This document shows, piece after piece, positions 21,854 to 30,219 of a DNA stretch of 32,227 nt. The DNA comes from a candidate division WS1 bacterium (GTDB lineage Bacteria; Armatimonadota; Zipacnadia; Zipacnadales; Zipacnadaceae): contig JAAYIR010000161.1 of NCBI GenBank assembly GCA_012523355.1, forward strand, positions 1 to 32,227, in the 5' to 3' direction. The position numbers were made by a program, and so were the translations under genes. The notes under the pieces were generated by a model. It was not told where the DNA came from. It did not search any database and saw only the letters and a list, made by a program, of their open reading frames with translations. Each line of letters starts with the position of its first letter. Position 1 is the stretch's first letter.

Positions 21854-22657
21854 ATGCAATGTCCGCATGAGGAAGAGACTCTATCGGCCTTTGTGGATGA
21901 GGAGACTCCAGCCAGCAGCCGGCGCGCGCTGGCGCGGCATCTTCTGACCTGCGAGAAGTGCGCGGCGGAGGTCGGGAGGCTGCTGGCGGTGCAACGCTAT
22001 CTGACCGTCGAACCGGAGCCCGCGCCGGACCTGAGCCCGGATTTCTGGCAGCGGCTGAGCCGTGCCCTGCGCCTGACCGATGAAGTGGTGCACACAGCGC
22101 CGCGGGCTCAACGGCGGTGGCAGCCGCGTCTGGCGCTGGCCAGCGCGATGGCGGCGGCTTTGATCCTGCTGATGGTGGGGGTAAACCTGCGGCCATCCGA
22201 GCCGCCACTCTCTCCCGGTGCACTGGCTCAGGCACACCGGAGCCTGGAGGAGCAGCCCGCCTGGCCCGGGCTGCCGCAGGCGCTTTCGCCTCTGTCGCCA
22301 CCGACCGCGCCCCTCCAACCGGCGGCTTGGAACTCGCGCACGAACCTGGCTGCAAATGGCACCTGGGTGCCGCATGTGAACTGGGGCCAGCGGGACCACC
22401 GCAGCCCCGTGCCGCATGAGGTGTATTCGGGCTCGCCGGTTCTGCTCTCCCGCTTCGCTCTGCCCCTGAGAGCCCTGGACGTTCGTGACATGGCGCGGGT
22501 GCGCGTGGGGGAGCGGGAGTACTATGCGGCGCGACAAGGCGCGACCTCCATGCTGGCCTGGTTAGAGGGCGAGGAATGGCAGGTCCTGGCGGCGGACGTT
22601 CCTCTGGAGACCTTGCGAGTCTTTGCCGAGTTGCACGGGACCGACCCGGGAAACTGA
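21854..22657 (+). CDS. Zinc-type (ZAS) transmembrane anti-sigma factor with extracytoplasmic domain
   Basis: 267 residues. The N-terminal anti-sigma domain has HLLTCEKC (His29, Cys33, Cys36), the H-x3-C-x2-C zinc motif of ZAS proteins, with a further Cys3/His5 near the start. A single membrane segment lies at about residues 93-112. The rest is extracytoplasmic: a Pro/Ala-rich stretch, then a compact domain (RFALPLRALDVRDMARVRVGERE onwards) ending with TSMLAWLEGEEWQVLAADVPLETL, resembling the MucB/RseB-like or DUF4367-like sensor ends of other anti-sigma proteins. It should bind the upstream sigma factor and release it on an envelope or redox signal. GGAAGG lies eight bases before the ATG. Confidence 0.87.
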   Translation: MQCPHEEETLSAFVDEETPASSRRALARHLLTCEKCAAEVGRLLAVQRYLTVEPEPAPDLSPDFWQRLSRALRLTDEVVHTAPRAQRRWQPRLALASAMAAALILLMVGVNLRPSEPPLSPGALAQAHRSLEEQPAWPGLPQALSPLSPPTAPLQPAAWNSRTNLAANGTWVPHVNWGQRDHRSPVPHEVYSGSPVLLSRFALPLRALDVRDMARVRVGEREYYAARQGATSMLAWLEGEEWQVLAADVPLETLRVFAELHGTDPGN

Positions 22658-22686
22658 ACCGCTCTCGAAGTTGACGGCGCCGGGGG

Positions 22687-22715
22687 GTGTCAGCGGGGTC
22701 GAACCAGGCTGACAC
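22687..22715. other. 8-bp inverted repeat GTGTCAGC/GCTGACAC upstream of nadD
   Basis: Perfect arms are separated by 13 bases. It may be a terminator of the sigma/anti-sigma run (no U-tract follows) or an operator just before the nadD promoter. Confidence 0.45.
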
Positions 22716-22736
22716 ATAGCATTTACACCCGCCTTG

Positions 22737-22745
22737 TGATACAAT
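22737..22745 (+). promoter_or_regulatory. Possible extended -10 promoter of nadD
   Basis: TGATACAAT matches the TGnTANNNT extended -10. No good -35 is visible. The expected start of transcription falls within a few bases of ATG 22754, which would make a leaderless or near-leaderless mRNA. Confidence 0.45.
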
Positions 22746-22753
22746 GGCCCCCG

Positions 22754-23404
22754 ATGGCGCCACGGCTCACAGCACAAGCTGCCGCCCTGCGCGTGGGGCT
22801 AATGGGGGGGACGTTCGACCCTCCGCACTATGGGCACCTGGCTCTGGCGGAAGCAGCGCGCGAAGCGCTGGAACTAGAGCGGGTGATCTTCCTGCCCAAC
22901 GGTCAGCCGCCGCACAAGCCGGCCTGGGAAGTCAGCCCGGCGGAACACCGCTACGCGATGACCGAGCTTGCGTGTGCTTCCCATCCCCACTTTTTTGTCT
23001 CCCGCGCCGAAATGGACCGGCCGGGCCCCTCGTATAGTCTGGACACCGTGCGCGCCTTCCAGCGGGAGTTGGGGCCGGACCTGCGGTTGTACTTCATCGT
23101 GGGGATGGACTCGGTGGTGGAGCTGCCGACCTGGCACGAGCCGGACCGGCTGCTGGAGGAGGCACAGGTGGTGGCCGCAGACCGTCCGGGTAGCGAGTCG
23201 CCAGACCTGGAGGCGATTCTGGGAGCGGAGCGGAGGGCCAAGGTCCAGCTAATACGCATGGCGCCGCTGGGTATCTCGGGCACCGACCTGCGGGAGAGGG
23301 TCCGGGCCGGGCGGAGTCTGTGGTATCTGACGCCGGAGCCAGTAGCAGCTTACATCGAAAAACACGGCCTGTACCGGCAAGGGGAGAAGAACGCCCAGGG
23401 GTGA
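22754..23404 (+). CDS. nadD: Nicotinate-nucleotide adenylyltransferase
   Basis: About 216 residues. The N-terminus has GLMGGTFDPPHYGHL, with the GxFDPxHxGH nucleotidyltransferase motif. The C-terminus has ISGTDLRERV, the counterpart of the SxTxxR motif. It makes deamido-NAD from NaMN and ATP in the cytoplasm. The start is uncertain: the ORF-track GTG 22736 sits inside a likely promoter, so ATG 22754 is used, although a GTG a few codons before GLMGGTF is possible. It is followed by lytR-like and rsfS genes, a partnership also common elsewhere (nadD with rsfS). Confidence 0.93.
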   Translation: MAPRLTAQAAALRVGLMGGTFDPPHYGHLALAEAAREALELERVIFLPNGQPPHKPAWEVSPAEHRYAMTELACASHPHFFVSRAEMDRPGPSYSLDTVRAFQRELGPDLRLYFIVGMDSVVELPTWHEPDRLLEEAQVVAADRPGSESPDLEAILGAERRAKVQLIRMAPLGISGTDLRERVRAGRSLWYLTPEPVAAYIEKHGLYRQGEKNAQG

Positions 23405-23446
23405 GGTCGCAGGGACTAGTCTCTGCGGGAGGCCCATGGCGAGAAG

Positions 23447-24832
23447 ATGGAAACACCATTCAAGGACATTCTGCTATATTTTCTGGTGGGCGTAGTGCTC
23501 GTGGGGGGAGTGCTGGGAGGTCTGGATGCACTCAGCTCGCCTAGCGCCGCGCAGGGGACGACGGGACACGCCGTCAATTTCGCCAGCCTGTTCCATAACC
23601 CGGTGGCGAACCTGGAGCGGCTGAACCTTCTGCTGATCGGTTGCGACGCTCGGGTGACTCCGGATGGCCGGCGGGACCCGGGACGCGCAGATATGCTGAT
23701 CGTTGTGTGCCTGAGCCCGAAGAACAAGCGCATGGCCATGGTCTCCCTGCCCCGTGACTGCCTGGTGACGATCCCCCGGGTCCCCAAGGGCGTTCCGGCC
23801 TTTCCGCAGAAGATCAACCATGCGTATAGCTTCGGGGGAACACCTCTGGTGCGCTCGACCGTGGAACAGGTCCTGGGGTTCAGGATGGACTACTACCTTA
23901 AGACTGATCTGGATACTTTTGTGGAGGCGGTGGACATGCTGGGCGGGGTGGACATTGAAGTCCCCGACATTGAGGGTCGGGGCCGGGGCATGAACTACGA
24001 CGACAACTGGGGGAACCTGCATATCCGGCTCAAGCCGGGCCTGCAGCATCTGGACGGCGAACAGGCGATGGGCTTCGTCCGCTACCGCAAGTCCTCGCGC
24101 CGAAACGCGGAGGGGCACGTGATCGGTCTGACGGACATGGAGCGGGCCAGCAATCAGCAGTTGTTCATCAAGGCCATGCTAGAGCAGAAGGTAAAGCTGG
24201 GGAATCTGCCGAGTCTGCTGCGGGCCGGCGGGCATATCCTGGCCAGGCTGGAGACGGACATGGAATGGCCGACCGCTGTCGGGCTGATGAAGGTCTTCCG
24301 GCATGTGGACAGCACGCAGATCATGCAGCTAGTGGTGCCGACCAGGGATCGCACCATCCACGGCACCTACTACTGCGAGGCTCCGCAGGAGGAGATTCTG
24401 CAGCAGCAGTCGGAGATAGCTGCCTTCCTGTCCGGGGCGATTCAGTTGCCGGCAGCCCAGGCGGAAGAGGGGGCAGCTTCCAGAGAGGTCGTGGCGGCAC
24501 CGGTGAAGCCGGTCGCGCCGGAGCGTCCGTTGGGGGTCAAGGTGCTGAACGGCTCCGGGGTGGCGGGGGCGGCCAAGCGTGCCGCGCAGCTCCTGCGAGG
24601 TTCAACCTATCGGATTGACAGCATCGGCAACGCCAAGAGCTATGATCACGCCACCACGAGCATTCAGTATGGGTCAGGGTGCGAGGAGGCGGCGACCCGG
24701 GCGGCCAAGCTGCTGGGTGTCCCGGGCGCGGAACTGAAGCTGCGGTCAGAGAAGACGGGTGCCCCGGACCTGGTGATCGTGGTGGGGAGCGATTTCGCGC
24801 CCCGCTCCAGTGGGGCGGGGAGGCCGCGGTGA
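23447..24832 (+). CDS. LytR-CpsA-Psr family protein with C-terminal LytR_C domain
   Basis: 461 residues. One N-terminal membrane segment (about 8-27) is followed by the LCP domain: NLLLIGCDAR, GRADMLIVVCLS, VSLPRDCLVTIP, KINHAYSFGG, GFVRYRKSSRR and MERASNQQLFIKAM. These match the phosphate and polyprenyl-binding residues of the family. A low-complexity linker and a LytR_C domain (LGVKVLNGSGVAGAAKRAAQLL to VIVVGSDF) end the protein. LCP enzymes transfer lipid-linked glycopolymers to peptidoglycan or other acceptors outside the inner membrane. The ATG has a weak site (GGCGAGAAG). Its TGA overlaps the GTG of rsfS. Confidence 0.92.
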   Translation: METPFKDILLYFLVGVVLVGGVLGGLDALSSPSAAQGTTGHAVNFASLFHNPVANLERLNLLLIGCDARVTPDGRRDPGRADMLIVVCLSPKNKRMAMVSLPRDCLVTIPRVPKGVPAFPQKINHAYSFGGTPLVRSTVEQVLGFRMDYYLKTDLDTFVEAVDMLGGVDIEVPDIEGRGRGMNYDDNWGNLHIRLKPGLQHLDGEQAMGFVRYRKSSRRNAEGHVIGLTDMERASNQQLFIKAMLEQKVKLGNLPSLLRAGGHILARLETDMEWPTAVGLMKVFRHVDSTQIMQLVVPTRDRTIHGTYYCEAPQEEILQQQSEIAAFLSGAIQLPAAQAEEGAASREVVAAPVKPVAPERPLGVKVLNGSGVAGAAKRAAQLLRGSTYRIDSIGNAKSYDHATTSIQYGSGCEEAATRAAKLLGVPGAELKLRSEKTGAPDLVIVVGSDFAPRSSGAGRPR

Positions 24833-25215
24833 AGAACTCCTCCCCCGCCACCTCAGAGGAACGTGTTCAACTTGTGGCCGGGGCCGCGGAGGAGGCCCGG
24901 GCACTAGAGTTGGTCATACTTCAGGTCGGCAAGTTGCTGCCCTTCTGCGAGTACTTCGTCATCTGCCACGGCCGCTCGCCCCTGCACTGCGAGGCCATCT
25001 GTGATCAGGTGGAGGAGCGTCTGGCCCAGGCGGGGATGCGGGCCCATCATCGCGAGGGGGAGCCACGCGGAGAATGGACGCTATTGGATTACGCCGATAT
25101 CGTGCTGCATGTCTTCAGTGAGTCAGCCCGGAACTTCTACGGCCTCGAACGGTTGTGGGCGGAGGCTCCGCGCGTCGAACTGCGATCGCCCGTCCCCCCT
25201 GCGGAGGGAGGTTAG
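24829..25215 (+). CDS. rsfS: Ribosomal silencing factor RsfS
   Basis: 128 residues from GTG 24829, with GGGGAGG six bases upstream and a GTGA overlap with the LCP gene. The family core is EYFVICHGRSPLHCEAICDQVEERL, then HHREGEPRGEWTLLDYADIVLHVFSESARNFYGLERLW. RsfS binds uL14 on the large subunit and prevents subunit joining in slow growth. The ORF-track start at 24679 lies within the LCP gene and is not used. Confidence 0.93.
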   Translation: MKNSSPATSEERVQLVAGAAEEARALELVILQVGKLLPFCEYFVICHGRSPLHCEAICDQVEERLAQAGMRAHHREGEPRGEWTLLDYADIVLHVFSESARNFYGLERLWAEAPRVELRSPVPPAEGG

Positions 25216-25218
25216 GCG

Positions 25219-25872
25219 ATGGCACAGAATGGGCGCTCGCCGGCCGAGCAGGAGGAGTTTCAGCGTCTGTCGGAGGAGGTGGCGCGGGCGCTCCATTTCG
25301 GCAAGCTGCAGCAGGCGGAGGCAGGTGCGCAGCGTCTGATGGAGCTGGCTCCGAACTCGACCACCGCCCAAGAGCTGTTTGGCGACGTGCAGTGGGCGCT
25401 GCGGAAGACCGAGGTGGCCCGGCAGGCCTATCGCCGAGCGATGGAGCTGGAACCGGCCAATGCAGACGCCGAGCGCAAGTACGCTGAGCTGAGCTTGCAG
25501 GAGGGGCAGAACCGCTGGGCCGTGGAGGCGATTCTGGCGGGGGATGAGGGGCATTTCCGGGGCGCGGCGCACAAGTCACCGGGGGGCGCGGCGCTTCGTT
25601 CCGTACTGTTTCCTGGTCTGGGGCAGCTCTATAACGGAGATTTTGACCTGGGCGTGATCCTGGCAGGCGTGGGGCTGGGCCTGTTCATGGGCCTGTTGGC
25701 CCTGTTCTTGGCGCCGCTGACGGGTACCGTGCTGGGCAGTTTCTTTCCGCGAGCCCAGATCGCGGGGGGCCCTGGATTCTGGGGCTGGGCCTCCCTGGTG
25801 GGTTACCTGGGGGTGTACTTTTACAGCATCTGGGAGGCTTACCAGGCGGGGCGGGCGGCGGCGCGGAAATAG
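25219..25872 (+). CDS. TPR protein with C-terminal membrane segments
   Basis: 217 residues. Residues about 10-100 form two to three tetratricopeptide-like helical pairs (AEAGAQRLMELAPNSTTAQELFGDVQWAL, RQAYRRAMELEPANADAERKYAEL). After a linker, ALRSVLFPGLGQLYNGDFDLGVILAGVGL resembles the TM2-domain-type 'PGxGqlY.G....G' helix, and further membrane segments extend to about residue 205. A role as a membrane-anchored scaffold is possible, but I cannot name the function. GGAGG lies upstream of the ATG. It follows rsfS by three bases. Confidence 0.85.
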   Translation: MAQNGRSPAEQEEFQRLSEEVARALHFGKLQQAEAGAQRLMELAPNSTTAQELFGDVQWALRKTEVARQAYRRAMELEPANADAERKYAELSLQEGQNRWAVEAILAGDEGHFRGAAHKSPGGAALRSVLFPGLGQLYNGDFDLGVILAGVGLGLFMGLLALFLAPLTGTVLGSFFPRAQIAGGPGFWGWASLVGYLGVYFYSIWEAYQAGRAAARK

Positions 25873-25915
25873 GAGGGCTCCGGCCGCGGAACCAATGAGC
25901 TGCTTCAGACCTTCA

Positions 25916-25921
25916 TATAGT
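25916..25921 (+). promoter_or_regulatory. Possible -10 element before the secreted protein gene
   Basis: TATAGT lies about 30 bases before GTG 25950. No convincing -35 is visible at the expected distance, so the call is weak. Confidence 0.3.
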
Positions 25922-25949
25922 GTATCAGCCTGTCTTCGGAGGTAGCGCC

Positions 25950-28178
25950 GTGTGCTGGCTTAGAACCCGCCCTGTATATGCGATCGCCCTGGCGCTGCTG
26001 GCTCTGGCCCTGCCGGGGGGGGCCGAGGATCTGCTGGTGAACGGCAATTTCGCACTTTCGGATGGCCAGGGCGGGGTGGCCGGCTGGTCGGTCTGGGCGT
26101 TGCCGGGTGATACCAGTGGGGGCGTCCAGCAGGTATCTCCGGGGTTCCGCAGTCCCAAGGCCGTGGTGGTAAGCGCCACCCGTAGCCCGGCGCTGTTTGG
26201 GCTGTTCTCCCGGCCCGTCAACGTCTCGGCGCTGCCCGGAGAGGAGCTGCTGTTCAGTTGCTACTATCGGACGGAAGGTGAGCCGGGCGCGCAGCTCTCC
26301 CTGGTCGGTTTCTCCGAGCCCTTCCTGCCTAACGAATGGCGCACGCCGTACCTGCAGAGCGAGTCACAGTGGATTCCGGCCTCGCGTGATTGGTCCTTGC
26401 TGAGCTGGCGGTTCCGCATCCTGCCCGGGGTGCGCGATCTGGTAGTGATCTTCCGGATGCGCGCGGCCGGGAAGCTCTACCTGAGCCAGGCCGCGCTGCG
26501 TTCCTATCCGGCGGAGGTGACCGTGGGGGTAGAGCAGGCGGGGGTGGTGGAGAACCCGCCCTCGCGCCGCCTGGTGGCCCTCCGAATCACCAATAACGAC
26601 CAGCAGGAGAAGCATCTGCAGGTCACCGCCATCGCGCAGGCTCCGGAGCGCTCGCCGGTGCAGGCCACCTCGACGGTGCGGCTCGCCGCAGGGCAGACCG
26701 TACCGGTGCGCCTGACCTATGCCTATGACTACCGGGAGGCTCACAGCCTGCGCGTGCTGGTGCAAAACGGCGTCAGCGGCGAGATCTATGAGCAGCGGGA
26801 CCTGCCGGTTCCGGGAATGATCTCGGCCTCCTTTGTCTCCCCGGCCTTTCGCGACACCCTGCTGCCTGGCTTGCCGACGCCCAGACTGGTCATCACCGGC
26901 GCGCTCAACGTGACTCCGGAGCAGCGGAGCAAGCTCTCGGTCTCCGCGCAGCTCATGGAGGCCGGGGCGCGGGACATCTTCCAGGCCGTGGAAGCTCCCC
27001 CAGGGCAGTTTCGTCTGGAGGCAGAGACGCCTCCCTTGATCAGCGGCGAGTACATGGTGCGGATCCGCGGGCGTCTAGGCAATCACGAACAGGTCATTGA
27101 CTTGCCTCTGCACTACCTGGCCGCGGGGGCGGGGCAGGTGGGGTACGATGAGCGCCTGCGCCTGTGGACTCAGGGCCAGCCGACCTTCGCGCGCGGTCTC
27201 TACGGGGTGGTCTCGGCAGCGGACGTGGAGGCGGCGGCAGCAGCCGGCTTTAATCTGATTGTGGCTCCCTCGGTGCGGGCCAGCTATGATGTGCAGGAGG
27301 CGGCAGTCAAAGCCGGGCTGGGGGTGGTGGTGTCTGCCTCCAGTCTGGAGGGGGACTTCTGGCGGCGGCTGCAGAACAAGTGGGGCACCTCGCCGGCGGC
27401 GCGTGGGTGGCTGACCTATGCGCGCCCTGACTGGCGGAAGGTGTCCCCTCTGGAGGTCTGCGGACTTTACGATGCCCTCGGCCACCTCAGCCCCGCGCTG
27501 CCCATCCTTACCACTCTGGCCTCACCCTCGCGCGCCCAGTATTACGTGCCTGGAGCGGATATCCTGGTGGCGTGGTCCATGCCGGTGCCGGATTCACCGC
27601 TGCGCGCCCTGGGGGACCTGATAAGCTATCTGCACGAGAGCGCGGAGGGCCGCAAGCCGGTGTGGGCGATCATTCAGGCCTGCGGCTCCGGGCGCTACGA
27701 CGACGACCACATGAACCCACAGCCGCCGGGACGACCGCCGACGGCAGCAGAGATGAGGGCACTGACATATCTGGCGCTGGTGCGGGGCGCCCAGGGCCTG
27801 ATCTGGTACTCCATGGGCGTTCCCGGTTATGCTGGCACGCAGGACTACCGCCTGCCGCAAGATGCGCCGGAGTTGTGGGGGGCGATGGGGGAGGTCAACT
27901 TGCAGCTTCGCTGGCTGACCCCCATGCTGCTGGAGGGCACGCGGGAGGCTCTGCCCGCGATGGAGGGCCTGGAGCTGGCGCGCTGGCAGTATGCGGGCGC
28001 TGAGTATGTCATTGCTGTCAATACCACGGACCGGGGTCGGGTGACTCCGCTGACCCTGTTCAGCCCGAAAACCTCGGTCCAGGTGCTGTTTGAGGACCGG
28101 GCGCTGGAGGCAGATGGGGACGGGGCGATCCAGGACAGTTTCGCGCCCTTTGGCGTGCACATATACGTGGCGGGGTAG
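25950..28178 (+). CDS. Large secreted protein of unknown function, probable glycoside-related
   Basis: 742 residues from GTG 25950, which has GGAGG seven bases upstream; the ORF-track GTG 25920 has no such site. The N-terminus is a signal peptide (RTRPVYAIALALLALALPGGA, cut probable after Ala25). A jelly-roll-like domain (LLVNGNFALSDGQGGVAGW onwards) resembles carbohydrate-binding modules, and beta-rich Ig-like domains follow to about residue 390. The second half has alternating strands and helices (VEAAAAAGFNLIVAPS, GLGVVVSASS, PVWAIIQACGSG, QGLIWYSMG) like a TIM-barrel hydrolase. I see no certain catalytic pair and no dockerin, PEP-CTERM or anchor. A periplasmic or extracellular glycan-active role is an inference. 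Confidence 0.75.
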   Translation: MCWLRTRPVYAIALALLALALPGGAEDLLVNGNFALSDGQGGVAGWSVWALPGDTSGGVQQVSPGFRSPKAVVVSATRSPALFGLFSRPVNVSALPGEELLFSCYYRTEGEPGAQLSLVGFSEPFLPNEWRTPYLQSESQWIPASRDWSLLSWRFRILPGVRDLVVIFRMRAAGKLYLSQAALRSYPAEVTVGVEQAGVVENPPSRRLVALRITNNDQQEKHLQVTAIAQAPERSPVQATSTVRLAAGQTVPVRLTYAYDYREAHSLRVLVQNGVSGEIYEQRDLPVPGMISASFVSPAFRDTLLPGLPTPRLVITGALNVTPEQRSKLSVSAQLMEAGARDIFQAVEAPPGQFRLEAETPPLISGEYMVRIRGRLGNHEQVIDLPLHYLAAGAGQVGYDERLRLWTQGQPTFARGLYGVVSAADVEAAAAAGFNLIVAPSVRASYDVQEAAVKAGLGVVVSASSLEGDFWRRLQNKWGTSPAARGWLTYARPDWRKVSPLEVCGLYDALGHLSPALPILTTLASPSRAQYYVPGADILVAWSMPVPDSPLRALGDLISYLHESAEGRKPVWAIIQACGSGRYDDDHMNPQPPGRPPTAAEMRALTYLALVRGAQGLIWYSMGVPGYAGTQDYRLPQDAPELWGAMGEVNLQLRWLTPMLLEGTREALPAMEGLELARWQYAGAEYVIAVNTTDRGRVTPLTLFSPKTSVQVLFEDRALEADGDGAIQDSFAPFGVHIYVAG

Positions 28179-28223
28179 GAGGCGCCGCCGGGAGTATCGG
28201 GGGCCGTGTCCTCCTTGCGAGGC

Positions 28224-29924
28224 TTAGCGCTCTTCCGGCTCTTCCACCAGCTGCAGCGGCTCCTCGGCCAGCGGGTCTAGCCGCAAGTGCCACTCCACCG
28301 CGGGCCAGCGCCAGGTGATCTGCCAGGCCTGCATCCCGTGGGGGCGGGGGAGGACCGGGGCCTCCGGATTGGGGACAAGCACCGGCGCCTCGCAGATCGG
28401 CCCCTCCAGGGTCAGGCCCCAAAGCAGGACCACACACTCGCGCTCAGTTAGCGGCTCTCTTTCCCAGCGGAACTCCCAGTCAAGCGGTTCCCCCTCCGGC
28501 GTCCGAAGCAGAGACTCTGTGCCTTCGGTCAGCGGCAGACAAGCCACGCCCAGAGTCCTCTCTGGGTACTTCAGGTCCAAGGCCTGGCAATTTTTCTCCA
28601 GCGACCGTGCGTTCGTCTCCGCCTGACAGTCTACTATGCGCAGGCGGTCGGCCACGTGGTCCCAGTTTTGCATCACTGCAGGGAGAACGCGCAGAGCGAC
28701 GAGGTTTCCTCCGCGCTGAAGGGTCCAGGTGCGCCCGAAGATTGGCGGCTCCATGCCGTGGGCCAGGGCCACGTCGCCGTAGCTGGAGACCAGGCTCTGT
28801 CGGGCGGGGTGGCAGCCTACCCGTCCCTCTGCCAGGACCTCCCATTGCAGGAAGCCCCAGTCGCCGGCGGGGCGCCAGAAGCAGACCGGGAAGGACTGCC
28901 AGCACAGGCCCCAGGTGGTATGCTCGGCAGAAAGCATGAGCGGATAGCGGCTCATGCCCCCTAGCCGAGCGTCTGGCTCGCAGTGCCCTGTGGCATGCAC
29001 TCCGCCCCAACAGAGGAAGTCGGTATCCACCGCAGGCGCCTGCCGGGGCGACGCCAGGTCGTGCCAGCCATGCGCGGCGAAGAGGTGCTCCAGCTCCGGG
29101 GCTTCTCCCTCTGCCAGCGGGCGCACCCGGTCGCGGTAATTCTGGTGCTCTGGACTATTGACAAAGGCATAGGAGCGCAGCGCCGGTACCCGTGGCCCGT
29201 CCCCAAAGGCGTCCTCAATGGCCAGCAGGTCTCCCAACAATCCCTGGTAGGCCTCGCGCACCTGAGGTGGGAGGCGGCGAGAGAAGAGCAGCAACATGGA
29301 CAGCTCCTGAAAGCATACCCGGCTGTACCCGTCGCTCAGGTGCTCGCCCCAGCCCCAGCCGTTCTCCCGCCAGTAGGTGGCAGCTTCGAGCAGGGTGCGC
29401 TCCACCAGCCCGCCAGGGTCCTCGGCGCCAGTTACTTCCAGCAGCAGCCAAGCGCAGACCAGGTCGCCCAGGAACTTGTTGGGATAGTAGAAGGTGCGAT
29501 GGGCCACCGCCTGGGTGAACCACGTGCGTGCCGAGACAAACATCTCATCCAGCATCTGGCGGTCCTCTTTTGCCAGGGCTTCGGGGAAGCCGAGGCGCAG
29601 AGCCAGAAGCGGCAGGGAGATGAAGAAGGCCGCATTGGTGTCTACCGGTCCTGGCTCTTCCCAGTACCAGCGGAAACAGCCCTCGAACTCGCCCGGCTCG
29701 GTGACCTGCATGGCCCGCAAAGCTTCGAGCACCTGTCGCACCGGGACCTGGTCCAGTTGTCCGAGTTGAGCGGCTTGTACGAGTTTCCCCGCAGCCTCAC
29801 GTCCAATGTGTACGCGGTACAGCGAGCGCACCGGAACGGTATGTCCCCGTTGCTCGCTCCACCACAGACCCACTTCGGGGTCCCAGTCGTGCTGCCAGTC
29901 GGACACCCATGCATCAGAGGACAT
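28224..29924 (-). CDS. Uncharacterised alpha/alpha-barrel-like protein
   Basis: 566 residues from ATG 29924, which has GGAGG eight bases before it; the ORF track takes ATG 29969. There is no signal peptide, so it is probably cytoplasmic. Residues about 55-330 are helical and contain recurring Trp/Phe/Tyr-rich turns (AAFFISLPLLALRLGF, RTFYYPNKFLGDLVCAWLLLEV, YWRENGWGWGEHLSDGYS), which resembles the (alpha/alpha)6 barrels of polysaccharide lyases and heparinase-like proteins. The C-terminal half is beta-rich. The family is not recognised with confidence. It converges on the secreted protein gene (45-base gap) and diverges from the glycyl radical enzyme gene, which supports but does not prove a carbohydrate role. 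Confidence 0.75.
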   Translation of the reverse strand: MSSDAWVSDWQHDWDPEVGLWWSEQRGHTVPVRSLYRVHIGREAAGKLVQAAQLGQLDQVPVRQVLEALRAMQVTEPGEFEGCFRWYWEEPGPVDTNAAFFISLPLLALRLGFPEALAKEDRQMLDEMFVSARTWFTQAVAHRTFYYPNKFLGDLVCAWLLLEVTGAEDPGGLVERTLLEAATYWRENGWGWGEHLSDGYSRVCFQELSMLLLFSRRLPPQVREAYQGLLGDLLAIEDAFGDGPRVPALRSYAFVNSPEHQNYRDRVRPLAEGEAPELEHLFAAHGWHDLASPRQAPAVDTDFLCWGGVHATGHCEPDARLGGMSRYPLMLSAEHTTWGLCWQSFPVCFWRPAGDWGFLQWEVLAEGRVGCHPARQSLVSSYGDVALAHGMEPPIFGRTWTLQRGGNLVALRVLPAVMQNWDHVADRLRIVDCQAETNARSLEKNCQALDLKYPERTLGVACLPLTEGTESLLRTPEGEPLDWEFRWEREPLTERECVVLLWGLTLEGPICEAPVLVPNPEAPVLPRPHGMQAWQITWRWPAVEWHLRLDPLAEEPLQLVEEPEER

Positions 29925-30163
29925 GGGCAACACCTCCAGGAGGAATGTCTTCGGCTGCAGAGGATTCAACAGCCCTGGTGGCGTAACCTCCCGCCGTAGA
30001 CTGTTACCATGAATAACCGTCAGGATTCAGCCTTGCCGGAGAAGGTCCAGGCTTACTACACGGCCTCCCAGGTTTTCCAACGCTCGGAGCAGCCGGTGCG
30101 CGTAAATCAGCCAGCAGCAACGAACTCCGCAATCCACGCCGTGCATGAGAGTGTGGAAAGAGG

Positions 30164-30189
30164 TAGAATGAACTCAGACTCAGGCTGAG
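30164..30189 (+). promoter_or_regulatory. Weak promoter and operator-like palindrome before the glycyl radical enzyme gene
   Basis: TAGAAT at 30164-30169 could be a -10 (a poor -35 only). The palindrome CTCAG-G-CTGAG (30179-30189) would cover the expected transcription start. Tentative. Confidence 0.3.
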
Positions 30190-30219
30190 GTGACTGACTG
30201 GTTTGACCGGAGGCAAGGC

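Noticed and set aside
21852-22763. 303-residue minus-strand ORF opposite the anti-sigma gene
   Set aside because: Low-complexity Pro/Ala/Arg/Ser composition, and opposite a gene with a zinc motif, a membrane segment and a proper ribosome site.
30009-30188. 59-codon ORF (ATG 30009 to TGA 30186-30188) before the glycyl radical enzyme gene
   Set aside because: No Shine-Dalgarno, no recognisable domain, and it covers the likely promoter region of the next gene. It might be real, but support is too thin.
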